A stretch of 64,000 bases of DNA from Bacillota bacterium (lineage in GTDB: Bacteria; Bacillota; Clostridia; Acetivibrionales; DSM-1351), in assembly GCA_023439045.1 (NCBI GenBank), contig JAEXOY010000002.1, positions 116,304 to 180,303 of the forward strand. Reading direction: 5' to 3'. Positions 43,565 to 51,818 of the stretch are shown one piece after another. Made by a program: the position numbers and the translations under genes. Position 1 is the stretch's first letter. The number at the start of each line of letters is the position of its first letter. Below the pieces are notes generated by a model, which saw only the letters and a list, made by a program, of their open reading frames with translations, was not told where the DNA came from and made no database searches.

Positions 43565-44941
43565 ATGAAAACCCTCCAAAAAAATTATGATGTTGTCGTC
43601 ATTGGCGGTGGACCAGGTGGAATTCCCGCAGCAATTGCTGCAAGCAGAAATGGTGCAAAAGTTCTTATGGTAGAGAAAAACGGATATCTTGGTGGTAATT
43701 TAACGATAGGTTTACCATTGTTGGGATATCTAGACAAAGACGGCAAGCCTGTGACTGCAGGTATTGCTCAGGAACTTGTAGATGAACTCAAAAAGCGAAA
43801 TGCATGTACCGAGCATTATACATGCCCCATGCACAACTCCGTAACACTATACGACCATGAAATTTTTAAGGTTGTTGCATTTGAAATGTGCCTCACAGCA
43901 GGTATTGATATACTTTTGAACACCGAAATCATCAATACAAATGTAGATAATGGTAGCATCAAATCAGTTACACTTTTTGGTAAGGGTTATTATATAGAGG
44001 TTCAGGCTAAAGTCTTTATAGATGCAAGCGGTGACGGTGACATGGGTTACTTAGCTGGTGCTACTTATAATATGGGCCAAAAAGATACTGGTGCACTGCA
44101 GCCACCAACTCTTATGTTTACTTTAGGCAACGTAGATACCGACAAGACAATAGATTATATCGCAAGTGATCCTGAACAAATGCGTTTATGTAGTACCATA
44201 GAATGCGACTTTGATAAGTACAATGCGGATTTCCTCCGTTCAAATCCACACCACCACGTTATGGTAGGCATGCGTAAGCTTTTCCTTGAATTAAAAGAAA
44301 AAGGAGAACTACCTGTTGACAGAGATACTCTTATATATATTAAAAGCTTAATACCAGGAGAAGTACACATAAATACAACAAGGCACCTTGGCATTAATGG
44401 TAGTGATGTTCTGGATTTGACTCGCGCAGAGATTGAAGGTCACCTGCAGATACCAAAGTTAGTTGATACTCTCAAAAAATACGTTCCAGGTTTTGAGAAC
44501 TGCTACATTACTCAAATATATCCTTCACTAGGTGTGCGTGAAACGCGTCGCTTCGCTGGGTTATGCGAGTTGACCGAGGATCAAATTATGGTTGGTGATA
44601 TACCAGAAGATACTGTTGCACTTGGATCCTACATAATAGATATTCACGAGGGCAACGGAGCTGGTACAATCGTTAAACGAATAAAGCCATATGGTATTCC
44701 GTATGGGTGTACAGTAAGTAAGGATATAGATAATCTCATGCTCAGCGGAAGATGTGCTTCTTTGGATGCTGTAGTAATGAGCTCAGCAAGGGTTATGCCA
44801 ACTTGCATGGCTATCGGTGAAGCCGCTGGCGTTGGCGCTGCACTTGCAGTGAAATACAATATTGCTCCTGCTATGGTTGATGTAAATGAGGTTCGTGGCA
44901 TTCTTAGAAAAGCTAATGTAATACTCGAACCTGCTGAGTAG
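43565..44941 (+). CDS. FAD-dependent oxidoreductase, PF12831-like (5)
   Basis: A 458-aa flavoprotein. FAD fold YDVVVIGGGPGGIPAAIAAS, GGNLTIGLPLLGYLDKDG, FIDASGDGDMGYLAGATY and LMLSGRCASLDAVVMSSARVM. It diverges more from the other four, especially around the substrate region (HYTCPMHNSVTLYDHE). The ATG follows AAAGGAGACAAACT. It is second in the plus-strand operon, 34 bases before the epimerase gene. Confidence 0.85.
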   Translation: MKTLQKNYDVVVIGGGPGGIPAAIAASRNGAKVLMVEKNGYLGGNLTIGLPLLGYLDKDGKPVTAGIAQELVDELKKRNACTEHYTCPMHNSVTLYDHEIFKVVAFEMCLTAGIDILLNTEIINTNVDNGSIKSVTLFGKGYYIEVQAKVFIDASGDGDMGYLAGATYNMGQKDTGALQPPTLMFTLGNVDTDKTIDYIASDPEQMRLCSTIECDFDKYNADFLRSNPHHHVMVGMRKLFLELKEKGELPVDRDTLIYIKSLIPGEVHINTTRHLGINGSDVLDLTRAEIEGHLQIPKLVDTLKKYVPGFENCYITQIYPSLGVRETRRFAGLCELTEDQIMVGDIPEDTVALGSYIIDIHEGNGAGTIVKRIKPYGIPYGCTVSKDIDNLMLSGRCASLDAVVMSSARVMPTCMAIGEAAGVGAALAVKYNIAPAMVDVNEVRGILRKANVILEPAE

Positions 44942-44975
44942 CTGGTAGTATTATATATATAAGGAGAATGCTAAT

Positions 44976-45851
44976 ATGAAACATGGTATTTATTACGCAT
45001 ATTGGGAGCAGGAATGGGAAGCTGATTACAAATATTATATTGAGAAGGCCGCCAAGCTTGGCTTTGACATACTTGAAATAGCTGCATCACCAATACCCTT
45101 TTACAGTGACAGTCAGATAAACGAGCTAAGAGCATGTGCTAGTAGTAATGGTATTACTCTTACAGTTGGTCATGGCCCAAGAGCAGATCAAAATCTTTCC
45201 TCGTCTGATGCTGCTGTTCGAAAAAATGCTATTGCCTTTTATACAGATTTATTAAAACGTTTATATAAGTTGGATGTACATTTAATAGGTGGGGCTTTAT
45301 ATTCCTATTGGCCTGTTGATTATACAAAGGCAATTGACAAAAAGGGAGATTGGGAACGTAGTGTAAAGGGAGTTCGTGAGGTTGCCAAGGTAGCAGAGGC
45401 CTGTGGCGTTGACTTCTGCCTTGAAGTATTGAATCGATTTGAGAATTATTTGATCAATACAGCTCAAGAGGGTGTAGATTTTGTAAAGGAAGTCGGTCAT
45501 CCTAATGTAAAGGTAATGTTAGACACCTTTCATATGAATATCGAAGAAGATAGCATTGGCGGAGCAATTAGAACTGCGGGACAATATCTTGGCCATTTAC
45601 ATACTGGAGAATGCAATCGTAAAGTACCTGGCAGAGGAAGAACTCCGTGGAATGAGATTGGCGAAGCGCTATCGGATATCTGTTATAATGGCAGCATTGT
45701 TATGGAACCCTTTGTTAAAATGGGTGGAACAGTCGGTTCAAATATTAAGGTTTGGAGAGATATTAGCAATGGTGCAAATGAGGAAATGCTGGACAGGGAT
45801 GCAAAAGCCGCACTCCACTTCTCCAGATATATGTTAGACCGTAAACCATAG
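44976..45851 (+). CDS. Ketose 3-epimerase (D-psicose/D-tagatose 3-epimerase)
   Basis: A 291-aa TIM-barrel epimerase that interconverts D-fructose and D-psicose (allulose) and related ketoses at C3. All four metal ligands of the family are present: Glu150, Asp183, His209 and Glu244, with catalytic Glu150/Glu244 spacing as in characterised enzymes. The sequence is, as far as I recall, nearly that of the Clostridium cellulolyticum enzyme along its whole length. It lies between an FAD oxidoreductase and an SDR, so the natural role is probably in rare-sugar or polyol catabolism, feeding the fructokinase-like enzyme at 25403. The ATG follows AAGGAGAATGCTA. Confidence 0.94.
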   Translation: MKHGIYYAYWEQEWEADYKYYIEKAAKLGFDILEIAASPIPFYSDSQINELRACASSNGITLTVGHGPRADQNLSSSDAAVRKNAIAFYTDLLKRLYKLDVHLIGGALYSYWPVDYTKAIDKKGDWERSVKGVREVAKVAEACGVDFCLEVLNRFENYLINTAQEGVDFVKEVGHPNVKVMLDTFHMNIEEDSIGGAIRTAGQYLGHLHTGECNRKVPGRGRTPWNEIGEALSDICYNGSIVMEPFVKMGGTVGSNIKVWRDISNGANEEMLDRDAKAALHFSRYMLDRKP

Positions 45852-45893
45852 CCAATATGTTTTGCTTACTTATTTGATAAGGGAGATGATTTT

Positions 45894-46658
45894 ATGGATA
45901 TTATTAGTCAATTTAACCTCACCGGAAAAAAGGCATATGTAACTGGAGGAGCACGTGGTATAGGAAAATGCGCTGCAATAGCACTAGCCCAAGCAGGCGC
46001 TGACGTTGCTATAGTTGACATGGATATTCATGAGGCAGACAAAACCTCAAGAGAGATTAAATTATTAGGAGTAAATAGCATCGCCGTAAAAACAGACGTA
46101 ACAAATCCTGATGACGTAAATAGAATGATTGACACTATAGTGGCAGAATTTGGCGCAATAGATATCGCTTTTAACAATGCAGGCATATGTGTAAATGTTA
46201 AGGCTGAAGAAATGTCTTATGAAGATTGGAAGAAGGTTATAGACGTTAACCTGACAGGAGTGTTTCTAACCTCCCAGGCAGTAGGACGTGTAATGATTAA
46301 AAACAAAAAAGGCTGTATTATAAATACTGCATCAATGTCAGGCCATATTGTTAATGTGCCTCAGCCACAGAGTGCCTACAATGCATCTAAGGCTGGCGTC
46401 ATAATGCTGACAAAATCACTCGCCGTAGAGTGGGCACAATACAATGTGAGAGTTAACTCTATAAGTCCTGGTTATATAGGTACAGAGATGACTCTAAAGG
46501 CTACAGATTGGATTCCTACTTGGGTTAAGTCCACTCCGGTTAAACGCATGGGTACTCCTGAGGAATTACAAGGAGCAGTCCTTTATCTTGCAAGTGACGC
46601 ATCGAGCTTTACTACAGGATCTGATATTGTGGTTGATGGAGCATTTACCTGTATTTAA
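45894..46658 (+). CDS. Short-chain dehydrogenase/reductase (SDR)
   Basis: A 254-aa classical SDR. NAD(P)-binding TGGARGIGKCAAIALAQAG, Asp after strand 2 (VDMD, favouring NAD), NNAG motif, and the catalytic Ser-Tyr-Lys in NTASMSG and YNASKAG. The C-terminus TGSDIVVDGAFTCI is standard. The type matches polyol/ketose dehydrogenases such as sorbitol- or gluconate-type enzymes. It is last in the plus-strand operon and is followed by a terminator. Its likely job is oxidation or reduction of a sugar linked to the epimerase. Confidence 0.88.
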   Translation: MDIISQFNLTGKKAYVTGGARGIGKCAAIALAQAGADVAIVDMDIHEADKTSREIKLLGVNSIAVKTDVTNPDDVNRMIDTIVAEFGAIDIAFNNAGICVNVKAEEMSYEDWKKVIDVNLTGVFLTSQAVGRVMIKNKKGCIINTASMSGHIVNVPQPQSAYNASKAGVIMLTKSLAVEWAQYNVRVNSISPGYIGTEMTLKATDWIPTWVKSTPVKRMGTPEELQGAVLYLASDASSFTTGSDIVVDGAFTCI

Positions 46659-46670
46659 TGCAAGAATAAA

Positions 46671-46708
46671 AAGGGGCTACTTGTAAAAAGTAGTCCCTTA
46701 ATTTTTTA
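46671..46708 (+). terminator. Terminator of the FAD/epimerase/SDR operon
   Basis: AAGGGGCTACTT (46671-46682) pairs with AAGTAGTCCCTT (46688-46699) with one G-U pair, followed by AATTTTTTA. It may also serve the convergent radical SAM gene. Confidence 0.85.
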
Positions 46709-47599
46709 TATGGATTCATTGTTACCGCCCAACAGCGGTAGTTGGTAATTAATAATATTGTTATCAGGAAACTTATGAAGGTAGGAGAAAACTTCATTCG
46801 GATTACATAAAATATTATGCTTTTTACAAGTGCTTATCAGAAGTCGATGTAGTTGAGCGTTATTATCACTATTTATCTCATAAGCATACCCGTACTTTTT
46901 GTGGTATTTAGACCGCAATCCAGGAAAGTGTTCATCTAACTTCGTATAATAGTATTCTCGATCCCCTTCCCTTAACGTCATCCCAATTCCGAAGTTGATA
47001 ATCCCCCTTACCTTTGCAGCAATGCAATAACCTAAAATCCCCTCCAAGTTATCTATTGTATCATTTATAAATGGCAAAATTGGAGTTATCCAAACAACGG
47101 TTGGGATATCATTGTCTCTTAAAATCTCCAAAACCTCAAATCTTCTCTTGGTTGTACATACATTTGGCTCTATTAATTTGCACAAGCTTTCATCATAAGT
47201 AGTCATTGTCATTTGGACTACACACTTTGACTTCTTATTGATACTTTTCAGCAAGTCTAAATCCCGCAATATGAGATCTGACTTTGTTTGAATCGCGAGC
47301 CCAAATTTATACTCATCAATGATCTCCAGACACCTTCTTGTCAGCCTTACACTTTCTTCACAGTGCATATAGGGATCACACATTGCACCTGTTCCAATCA
47401 TACACTTCTTGCGTTTAGAACGAAGGGCTTTCTCCAAAAGTTCTGGTGCATTTTGCTTTACTTCTATGTCCTCAAAGTCATGAGTGAATCCATAGCATTT
47501 ACTTCTACTGTCACAGTAGATACAACCATGAGAACAACCACGGTACACATTCATTCCATTGTTTGATGATAATATTCCCTTGGCCTGAGCAAAATGCAT
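46706..47599 (-). CDS. Radical SAM protein of the SPL/Rv2578c type
   Basis: A 297-aa protein with the radical SAM cluster motif CSHGCIYCD (C-x3-C-x2-C) at about residues 22-30, preceded by GMNVYRGC, typical of the family annotated as spore-photolyase-like or DNA repair photolyase. The exact role of these short members is not established. Other landmarks are CMIGTGAMCDPYMHCE and VWITPILPFINDT. The ATG follows AGGAGGTAGAGCG. A single gene, convergent with the SDR operon and divergent from the MFS pump. Confidence 0.85.
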   Translation of the reverse strand: MHFAQAKGILSSNNGMNVYRGCSHGCIYCDSRSKCYGFTHDFEDIEVKQNAPELLEKALRSKRKKCMIGTGAMCDPYMHCEESVRLTRRCLEIIDEYKFGLAIQTKSDLILRDLDLLKSINKKSKCVVQMTMTTYDESLCKLIEPNVCTTKRRFEVLEILRDNDIPTVVWITPILPFINDTIDNLEGILGYCIAAKVRGIINFGIGMTLREGDREYYYTKLDEHFPGLRSKYHKKYGYAYEINSDNNAQLHRLLISTCKKHNILCNPNEVFSYLHKFPDNNIINYQLPLLGGNNESI

Positions 47600-47906
47600 C
47601 GCTCTACCTCCTAATGCTTTTATCTGTATATATGAACTGTTTTAATAATAAACTATTGTCTTATTAATATAACTCCATTATACAGGGTTAAATATGTCAA
47701 CAACATGTCATAATATAAAATTTGTACTTAAATTATTTAGTTCTTTCAAAGCACTAGTGAGTAAATCTACAGCTATATAAAGTAATAGCACTATAAAGAC
47801 AATAGCAATATAATTGTTTTTGCAGGAAACTCATGGTAAAATATAGAAGTGTCAATTGCTCAGATTTATAGATTATAAATAGAAGCAAATTAAATGGAGG
47901 TAAAAG
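47600..47906. other. Divergent intergenic stretch upstream of the MFS leader
   Basis: AT-rich region between the radical SAM gene and the MFS leader. A plus-strand promoter is likely: TTGTTT (47814-47819), 17 bases, TAAAAT (47837-47842), start near 47849. Nothing else is evident. Confidence 0.5.
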
Positions 47907-47945
47907 ATGCAACTCTGCATTGTCAATGCTCCGTGTGAGGTCTGA
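47907..47945 (+). CDS. 12-aa leader peptide of the MFS pump gene
   Basis: A short reading frame, MQLCIVNAPCEV, has its own ribosome site GGAGG (47896-47900) six bases upstream. It ends between the arms of two interleaved hairpins. Short leader peptides of this kind precede many antibiotic resistance genes of Gram-positive bacteria, where a drug-stalled ribosome refolds the leader. That this one works so is inference. Confidence 0.55.
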   Translation: MQLCIVNAPCEV

Positions 47946-48029
47946 TGGGACGAAACTGCACGGAGCGGATATATTTCGTCCGTTAGGCTTTGCACTTTCT
48001 TTAATAATTATTTTGAAAGAGGAGCAAAG
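47928..48029 (+). promoter_or_regulatory. Attenuator-like leader structures of the MFS pump
   Basis: Stem 1 is GCTCCGTG (47928-47935) with CACGGAGC (47959-47966). Stem 2 is GGACGAAA (47948-47955) with TTTCGTCC (47974-47981). They are interleaved (A-B-A'-B'), so they form either alternatives or a pseudoknot. A third stem, CTTTGC-a-CTTTC (47988-47999) with GAAAG-agga-GCAAAG (48015-48029), holds the ribosome site of the pump (AGAGGAG) in its bulge. A ribosome at the end of the leader peptide would cover stem 1. Confidence 0.6.
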
Positions 48030-48031
48030 TC

Positions 48032-49372
48032 ATGTTTAAAAATTTAATAACAACGATCAGGGAACTACGTACCTTCCTGATTCTATGGATTACACAGTCA
48101 TTTTCGGCACTTGGCAGTGCAATGACTAATTTTGCACTGGTAATTTGGTCATATCAGCAGCAAGGTTCGGCGCTTACCACCTCGGTTTTAGCCGTATGTT
48201 CATATGCACCCTATGTATTACTTAGTATTTTCGCAGGTGCGTTGAGCAATCGCTGGAACAAAAAGGTTACGATGCTTACTTGTGATAGTGTTGCGGCGGT
48301 TTGTTCTGTTTGCGTACTTATTCTGCTGACAACCGGTAATCTCCATATTTGGCATCTGTATTTGATTAACGCTTTAAATGGATTGATGAATACTGTACAA
48401 CAGCCGGCGTCAGAAGTGACCATCAGTCTGCTCGCACCACAGAAGCACTATCAGAAGGTAAGTGGGTTGCGTTCGTTTTCGAATTCACTAGTCACTATTT
48501 TGACCCCCGTAATTGCTACAGCAATGCTCTCATTTACAAGTATTTATTTCATAATATTATTTGACTTGATTACATTTGTAATGGCTTTTATAGCATTGTT
48601 ATGCTTTATAAAAATACCAAAAGTTAAAGAGGATATCAAGACTGCAGGAGAAACCATTTTACAGCTAGTAAGGGGTGGAATTCAATATCTTTTGGATAAT
48701 CGGGGGATACTGGATTTGATGCTGTTTTTGGCAGTAATTAATTTTACCGCTTCTATCTTCAATGCGGCGTTGCCAGCAATGATGCTATCGCGTAGTGGTG
48801 CTGGTGAAGTGGCTCTTGGTGCGGTTAATACAGTTACCGGATTGGCAACTTTGTTTGGGAGCATATTAGTTTCTATTATGCCACCACCTAAAAGCCGAGT
48901 TCGGGTTATCTGTAATTGTCTGCTTTTTTCCATGAGCACGGAGAATTTCATCCTTGCATTTGGAAGCAGTATACCAGTGTGGTGTATAGGGGCAGTCTTA
49001 GGGTGGATATTCATTCCTGTTATGGGTGCTAATATGGATGTACTGTTTCGTACCAAAATCCCCATAGAAATGCAAGGTAGAGTTTATTCTGTGAGAAATT
49101 CTTTACAGTTCTTTACCATTCCATTGGGTTATCTATGTGGAGGGTTTTTGGTCGACAGGGTTTTTGAACCCTTTATGGCATCACAATCCGCGAGTAGTGT
49201 GTGGATTACACTGTTCGGATCAGGAAAAGGCTCTGGCGCTGCAATGCTATTTTTTGTAATTGGCATGTTTGGAGCATTATCTTGCTTGCCATTTAGAGCA
49301 GACAAAAATATTTGGAAGCTAGAAACAAAAGACCTAGAACCATATCTAAGTGAAGGAACAGCAGAACAATAG
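48032..49372 (+). CDS. MFS efflux transporter, macrolide-efflux-like
   Basis: A 446-aa major facilitator with about 12 membrane helices. It begins LRTFLILWITQSFSALGSAM and carries the loop SNRWNKKVTMLTCDSVAA, both typical of Mef-like/MFS_3 exporters, plus the second-half LFRTKIPIEMQGRVYSVRNS. A drug or peptide exporter is likely; the exact substrate is unknown and no mef symbol is justified. The gene and its leader look more GC-rich than the neighbours, hinting at transfer. The inducible-looking leader supports a ribosome-targeting drug as the signal. Confidence 0.85.
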   Translation: MFKNLITTIRELRTFLILWITQSFSALGSAMTNFALVIWSYQQQGSALTTSVLAVCSYAPYVLLSIFAGALSNRWNKKVTMLTCDSVAAVCSVCVLILLTTGNLHIWHLYLINALNGLMNTVQQPASEVTISLLAPQKHYQKVSGLRSFSNSLVTILTPVIATAMLSFTSIYFIILFDLITFVMAFIALLCFIKIPKVKEDIKTAGETILQLVRGGIQYLLDNRGILDLMLFLAVINFTASIFNAALPAMMLSRSGAGEVALGAVNTVTGLATLFGSILVSIMPPPKSRVRVICNCLLFSMSTENFILAFGSSIPVWCIGAVLGWIFIPVMGANMDVLFRTKIPIEMQGRVYSVRNSLQFFTIPLGYLCGGFLVDRVFEPFMASQSASSVWITLFGSGKGSGAAMLFFVIGMFGALSCLPFRADKNIWKLETKDLEPYLSEGTAEQ

Positions 49373-49387
49373 ACTAATAAATCATAA

Positions 49388-49432
49388 AAAAGGCACATTG
49401 CATCAATTATTCATTGGTGTAATGTGCCTTTT
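49388..49432. terminator. Bidirectional terminator between MFS and BlaR-like genes
   Basis: AAAAGGCACATT (49388-49399) pairs with AATGTGCCTTTT (49421-49432), with a further internal CATCAAT/ATTGGTG stem. A- and T-runs lie on both sides. Confidence 0.85.
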
Positions 49433-49487
49433 AGACAGCTAAGTAGTAATTATATTTTTATTAAGTAGCTTCCGTAGTTAATTTACA

Positions 49488-51110
49488 TCAATTGATTAAT
49501 TGCACCAATCTTTCATACAGCCCAGTATCAACGATAGTATAATGGCCATCTTTTCCGTGCTGCATTACAGGCTTACCTTCATGTAAGTATGCATAATTTT
49601 CAGATGTAGTACCGTCAGAATATATTGTTCTCAAGAGGTAACAATTCTCCAAGGTATTAATATCAACCCCAGGCCATGCTGACGACCTAATCATGTAGTT
49701 CATTATAATTTCCTGTGCAAGCTTACTATCGTCCTTGTTGAGAGGATATATAATGCGCTCCACTTGCCCCTTCTTTAACCGTATAAGCTGATAGGATATA
49801 ACCTTGATGTTTGCTCTTTCCCAAAAACCATTTGGCACATCACTATTGCCTTCATAATTCCAACTATTTATCCAGTCTTGCTTTGCCTTAAAAATGTCGC
49901 CATCAATTATTAAATAGGTGTTACCACTATTTATAAAATGATGAACTTCACCATTTTTTAAAGTAATAAATATAGTCTGAGTTCTCCCCGAAATACTCTC
50001 TGGATTTTGAACAAGTGTTCCGTTGCTACTATTGATAAGCTTAATAATCTCAGTAATTTCTTCGGCTTCAAATCTTTTGTACTGTTCCTGCTCATCAGAA
50101 GGCTGTACAATCAGTTCTATACCTTCAACATCCTTTAGTTGCAAGGACTTTGCCCATAGCATTGAAGGTGTAGTGCTACGGGGATTGGATACAAGTCCAA
50201 TTGAGACAGCAATAACTGCAATTATTACAGTTGTAACCACCCAAAACTTGGGTTTCTTATAATCTAATATGTTTTTGATTCTTCCTTTAATACTTCCCTC
50301 CCCAAATGCAAGAGGGCTCCCGTTTAAAATATGTCTTCCACTGGAAAGTGATAATAATGTAGTGGCATAGGGCTTTTTTGTATCATTACCAGCTTCTTTT
50401 ATTACCTTTTCATCACAGGAGAGTTCCATATCCATACTCATTAACATAAATGCAATCCATACAAGAGGATTAAACCAATGGATACACAATATTAAGAAAG
50501 CAAAAACCTTAATAATGTGATCTTTTCTATTTATATGGGTCTGTTCATGCAGTAAAATATAGCTCTTTTCTTGTGTGCTAAGTCCAGTTGGCAAGTATAT
50601 CTTTGGTATTATTAATCCTAATACAAAGGGTGTTTTCAAATCTTTTGCTTCATATGTATTTTTCTCTATTAACTGCGCACTTTTTAGCTGTTTTTTTAGT
50701 GTTATTATAGAAACAAGGCTGTATATAAGTAATACTACCGTACCTATTACCCATATAAATGCTCCTATTTGTAAATAAATCTGCAATGGGTTTACACTAT
50801 CCCCAATACTAGATGCGGGAAGTGCCTTACTTATAAAGGAATCAACTATACCTATTCCACTATTAAACTGAGGGCTTTGCTGATACATGATGTCGTGTGG
50901 TATCGGTGAAGTATTTATTCTTTGGGGCAAAAGGCTGTATAAGCTTTCAAACGAAAAAGGAATTATCAGACGAAATGCCGCAACACTCCATAAGACATAA
51001 GAGATGATTTTTGGAGATTTTTTTAGTAATAGCCTACAAAGTATAACAAATAAAATTACATAACTTGCTGTGAGGCTCATATTTAGCACAGAAATAAATA
51101 GCCCACTCAT
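49488..51110 (-). CDS. BlaR1/MecR1-type M56 membrane peptidase
   Basis: A 540-aa membrane protein. Four to five helices in the first 310 residues surround the zinc peptidase motif HEQTH (HExxH, in YILLHEQTHINRKDH), as in BlaR1, which cleaves or inactivates BlaI-type repressors on signal. After the last helix near residue 300 comes an extracellular part of about 235 residues, but it lacks the penicillin-binding SxxK-type motifs of true BlaR1, so the signal is probably not a beta-lactam. The ATG at 51110 follows GGAGGTG; the GTG at 51113 touches the preceding stop. It is co-transcribed with the BlaI-like gene. Confidence 0.86.
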   Translation of the reverse strand: MSGLFISVLNMSLTASYVILFVILCRLLLKKSPKIISYVLWSVAAFRLIIPFSFESLYSLLPQRINTSPIPHDIMYQQSPQFNSGIGIVDSFISKALPASSIGDSVNPLQIYLQIGAFIWVIGTVVLLIYSLVSIITLKKQLKSAQLIEKNTYEAKDLKTPFVLGLIIPKIYLPTGLSTQEKSYILLHEQTHINRKDHIIKVFAFLILCIHWFNPLVWIAFMLMSMDMELSCDEKVIKEAGNDTKKPYATTLLSLSSGRHILNGSPLAFGEGSIKGRIKNILDYKKPKFWVVTTVIIAVIAVSIGLVSNPRSTTPSMLWAKSLQLKDVEGIELIVQPSDEQEQYKRFEAEEITEIIKLINSSNGTLVQNPESISGRTQTIFITLKNGEVHHFINSGNTYLIIDGDIFKAKQDWINSWNYEGNSDVPNGFWERANIKVISYQLIRLKKGQVERIIYPLNKDDSKLAQEIIMNYMIRSSAWPGVDINTLENCYLLRTIYSDGTTSENYAYLHEGKPVMQHGKDGHYTIVDTGLYERLVQLIN

Positions 51111-51112
51111 CA

Positions 51113-51472
51113 CTACACCTCCTTATGCTCATCAATAAGCTTCTTTAGCTCTTCTGCTTGATGCTTACTCAGTTTGTTTTTATTAATAAAGGCTGTCAAA
51201 AATTTTGGCAAAGAGCCTCCAAAGGTGTCCTCAACAAAACGTATGCTTTGATTTGAGTAGTATTCTTCCTTAGTAATCAAAGACGATACTATAGCATTCT
51301 CATTAATTAAGATACCCTTTTGGCATAAATTTTTCAGCACTGTATATGTCGTGGACTTTTTCCATCCCATTTCCTTCTCACATATCTTAACCAACTCACC
51401 CGAACCAATGGGCTGGTGCTGCCATATAATATCGACAAACCTTTGTTCACTCTCTGTAAGTTTATGATTCAT
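51113..51472 (-). CDS. BlaI/MecI/CopY-family repressor
   Basis: A 119-aa winged-helix repressor: N-terminal LTESEQRFVDIIWQHQPIGS, the recognition region KKSTTYTVLKNLCQKGIL and a C-terminal dimerisation part (LSKHQAEELKKLIDEHKEV). In the family, the membrane peptidase partner encoded next relieves repression. The ATG follows AGGAGGTATAT. A perfect palindrome in its own promoter suggests autoregulation. Confidence 0.9.
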   Translation of the reverse strand: MNHKLTESEQRFVDIIWQHQPIGSGELVKICEKEMGWKKSTTYTVLKNLCQKGILINENAIVSSLITKEEYYSNQSIRFVEDTFGGSLPKFLTAFINKNKLSKHQAEELKKLIDEHKEV

Positions 51473-51577
51473 ATATACCTCCTATATCTATCTTATAGAC
51501 TTAGTATTTCAAAGCAGTTCACTGACCTACACACCAAATAACTTACCAGTCTATAGAGGATTTGAGTAATATTTAGT

Positions 51578-51636
51578 AGGTCTACAAACTATAGACCTCA
51601 TGCTAACAGTCTATAACTTATAGACCAATATGTCAA
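51578..51636 (-). promoter_or_regulatory. BlaI-like operon promoter with two operators
   Basis: On the minus strand, -35 TTGACA is at 51636-51631 and -10 TAGACT at 51613-51608, 17 bases apart. A perfect 8+1+8 palindrome, GTCTATAA-c-TTATAGAC (51609-51625), covers the spacer and -10. A second dyad, AGGTCTA...TAGACCT (51578-51598), lies just downstream of the predicted start. Half sites TTATAGAC and GTCTATAGA recur at 51493 and 51549. This is a strong autorepression layout. Confidence 0.72.
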
Positions 51637-51656
51637 TAGGGTTATTAGGAGGCAAT

Positions 51657-51818
51657 ATGTACAATGGAGTGAAAGTAAAAATCCAAATCATCGCCGGGAT
51701 ATGGGGACTTTTGTTGCAAATTAAAAGCAGATACCATACTTTGCTATATGCAAAAACGGTATCTGCTTTTATTAATAATCAATTTTTTAAACTATGGTTT
51801 CAATGTTGCCTGAATTAG
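51657..51818 (+). pseudogene. Possible remnant or leader gene divergent from the BlaI-like gene
   Basis: A 53-aa frame starting MYNGVKVKIQIIAGIWG has AGGAGG four bases upstream and lies immediately downstream of the BlaI-type operator, where the regulated effector gene would be expected. It runs into the catalase terminator and past it, so it is not a normal gene. It may be the stump of a deleted effector. It could also be chance. Confidence 0.25.
51723..51775. terminator. Terminator of the catalase gene
   Basis: A 13-bp perfect stem, AAAAGCAGATACC (51723-51735) with GGTATCTGCTTTT (51758-51770). U-rich on both strands. Confidence 0.85.

Noticed and set aside
48032..49372. Naming the pump mef(A) or assigning macrolide resistance
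   Set aside because: Only general Mef-like features are visible; the substrate cannot be set from sequence.
51578..51625. Insertion-sequence terminal inverted repeats
   Set aside because: The GTCTATA/TATAGAC words are clustered around a promoter, with no transposase; they fit BlaI-type operators better.
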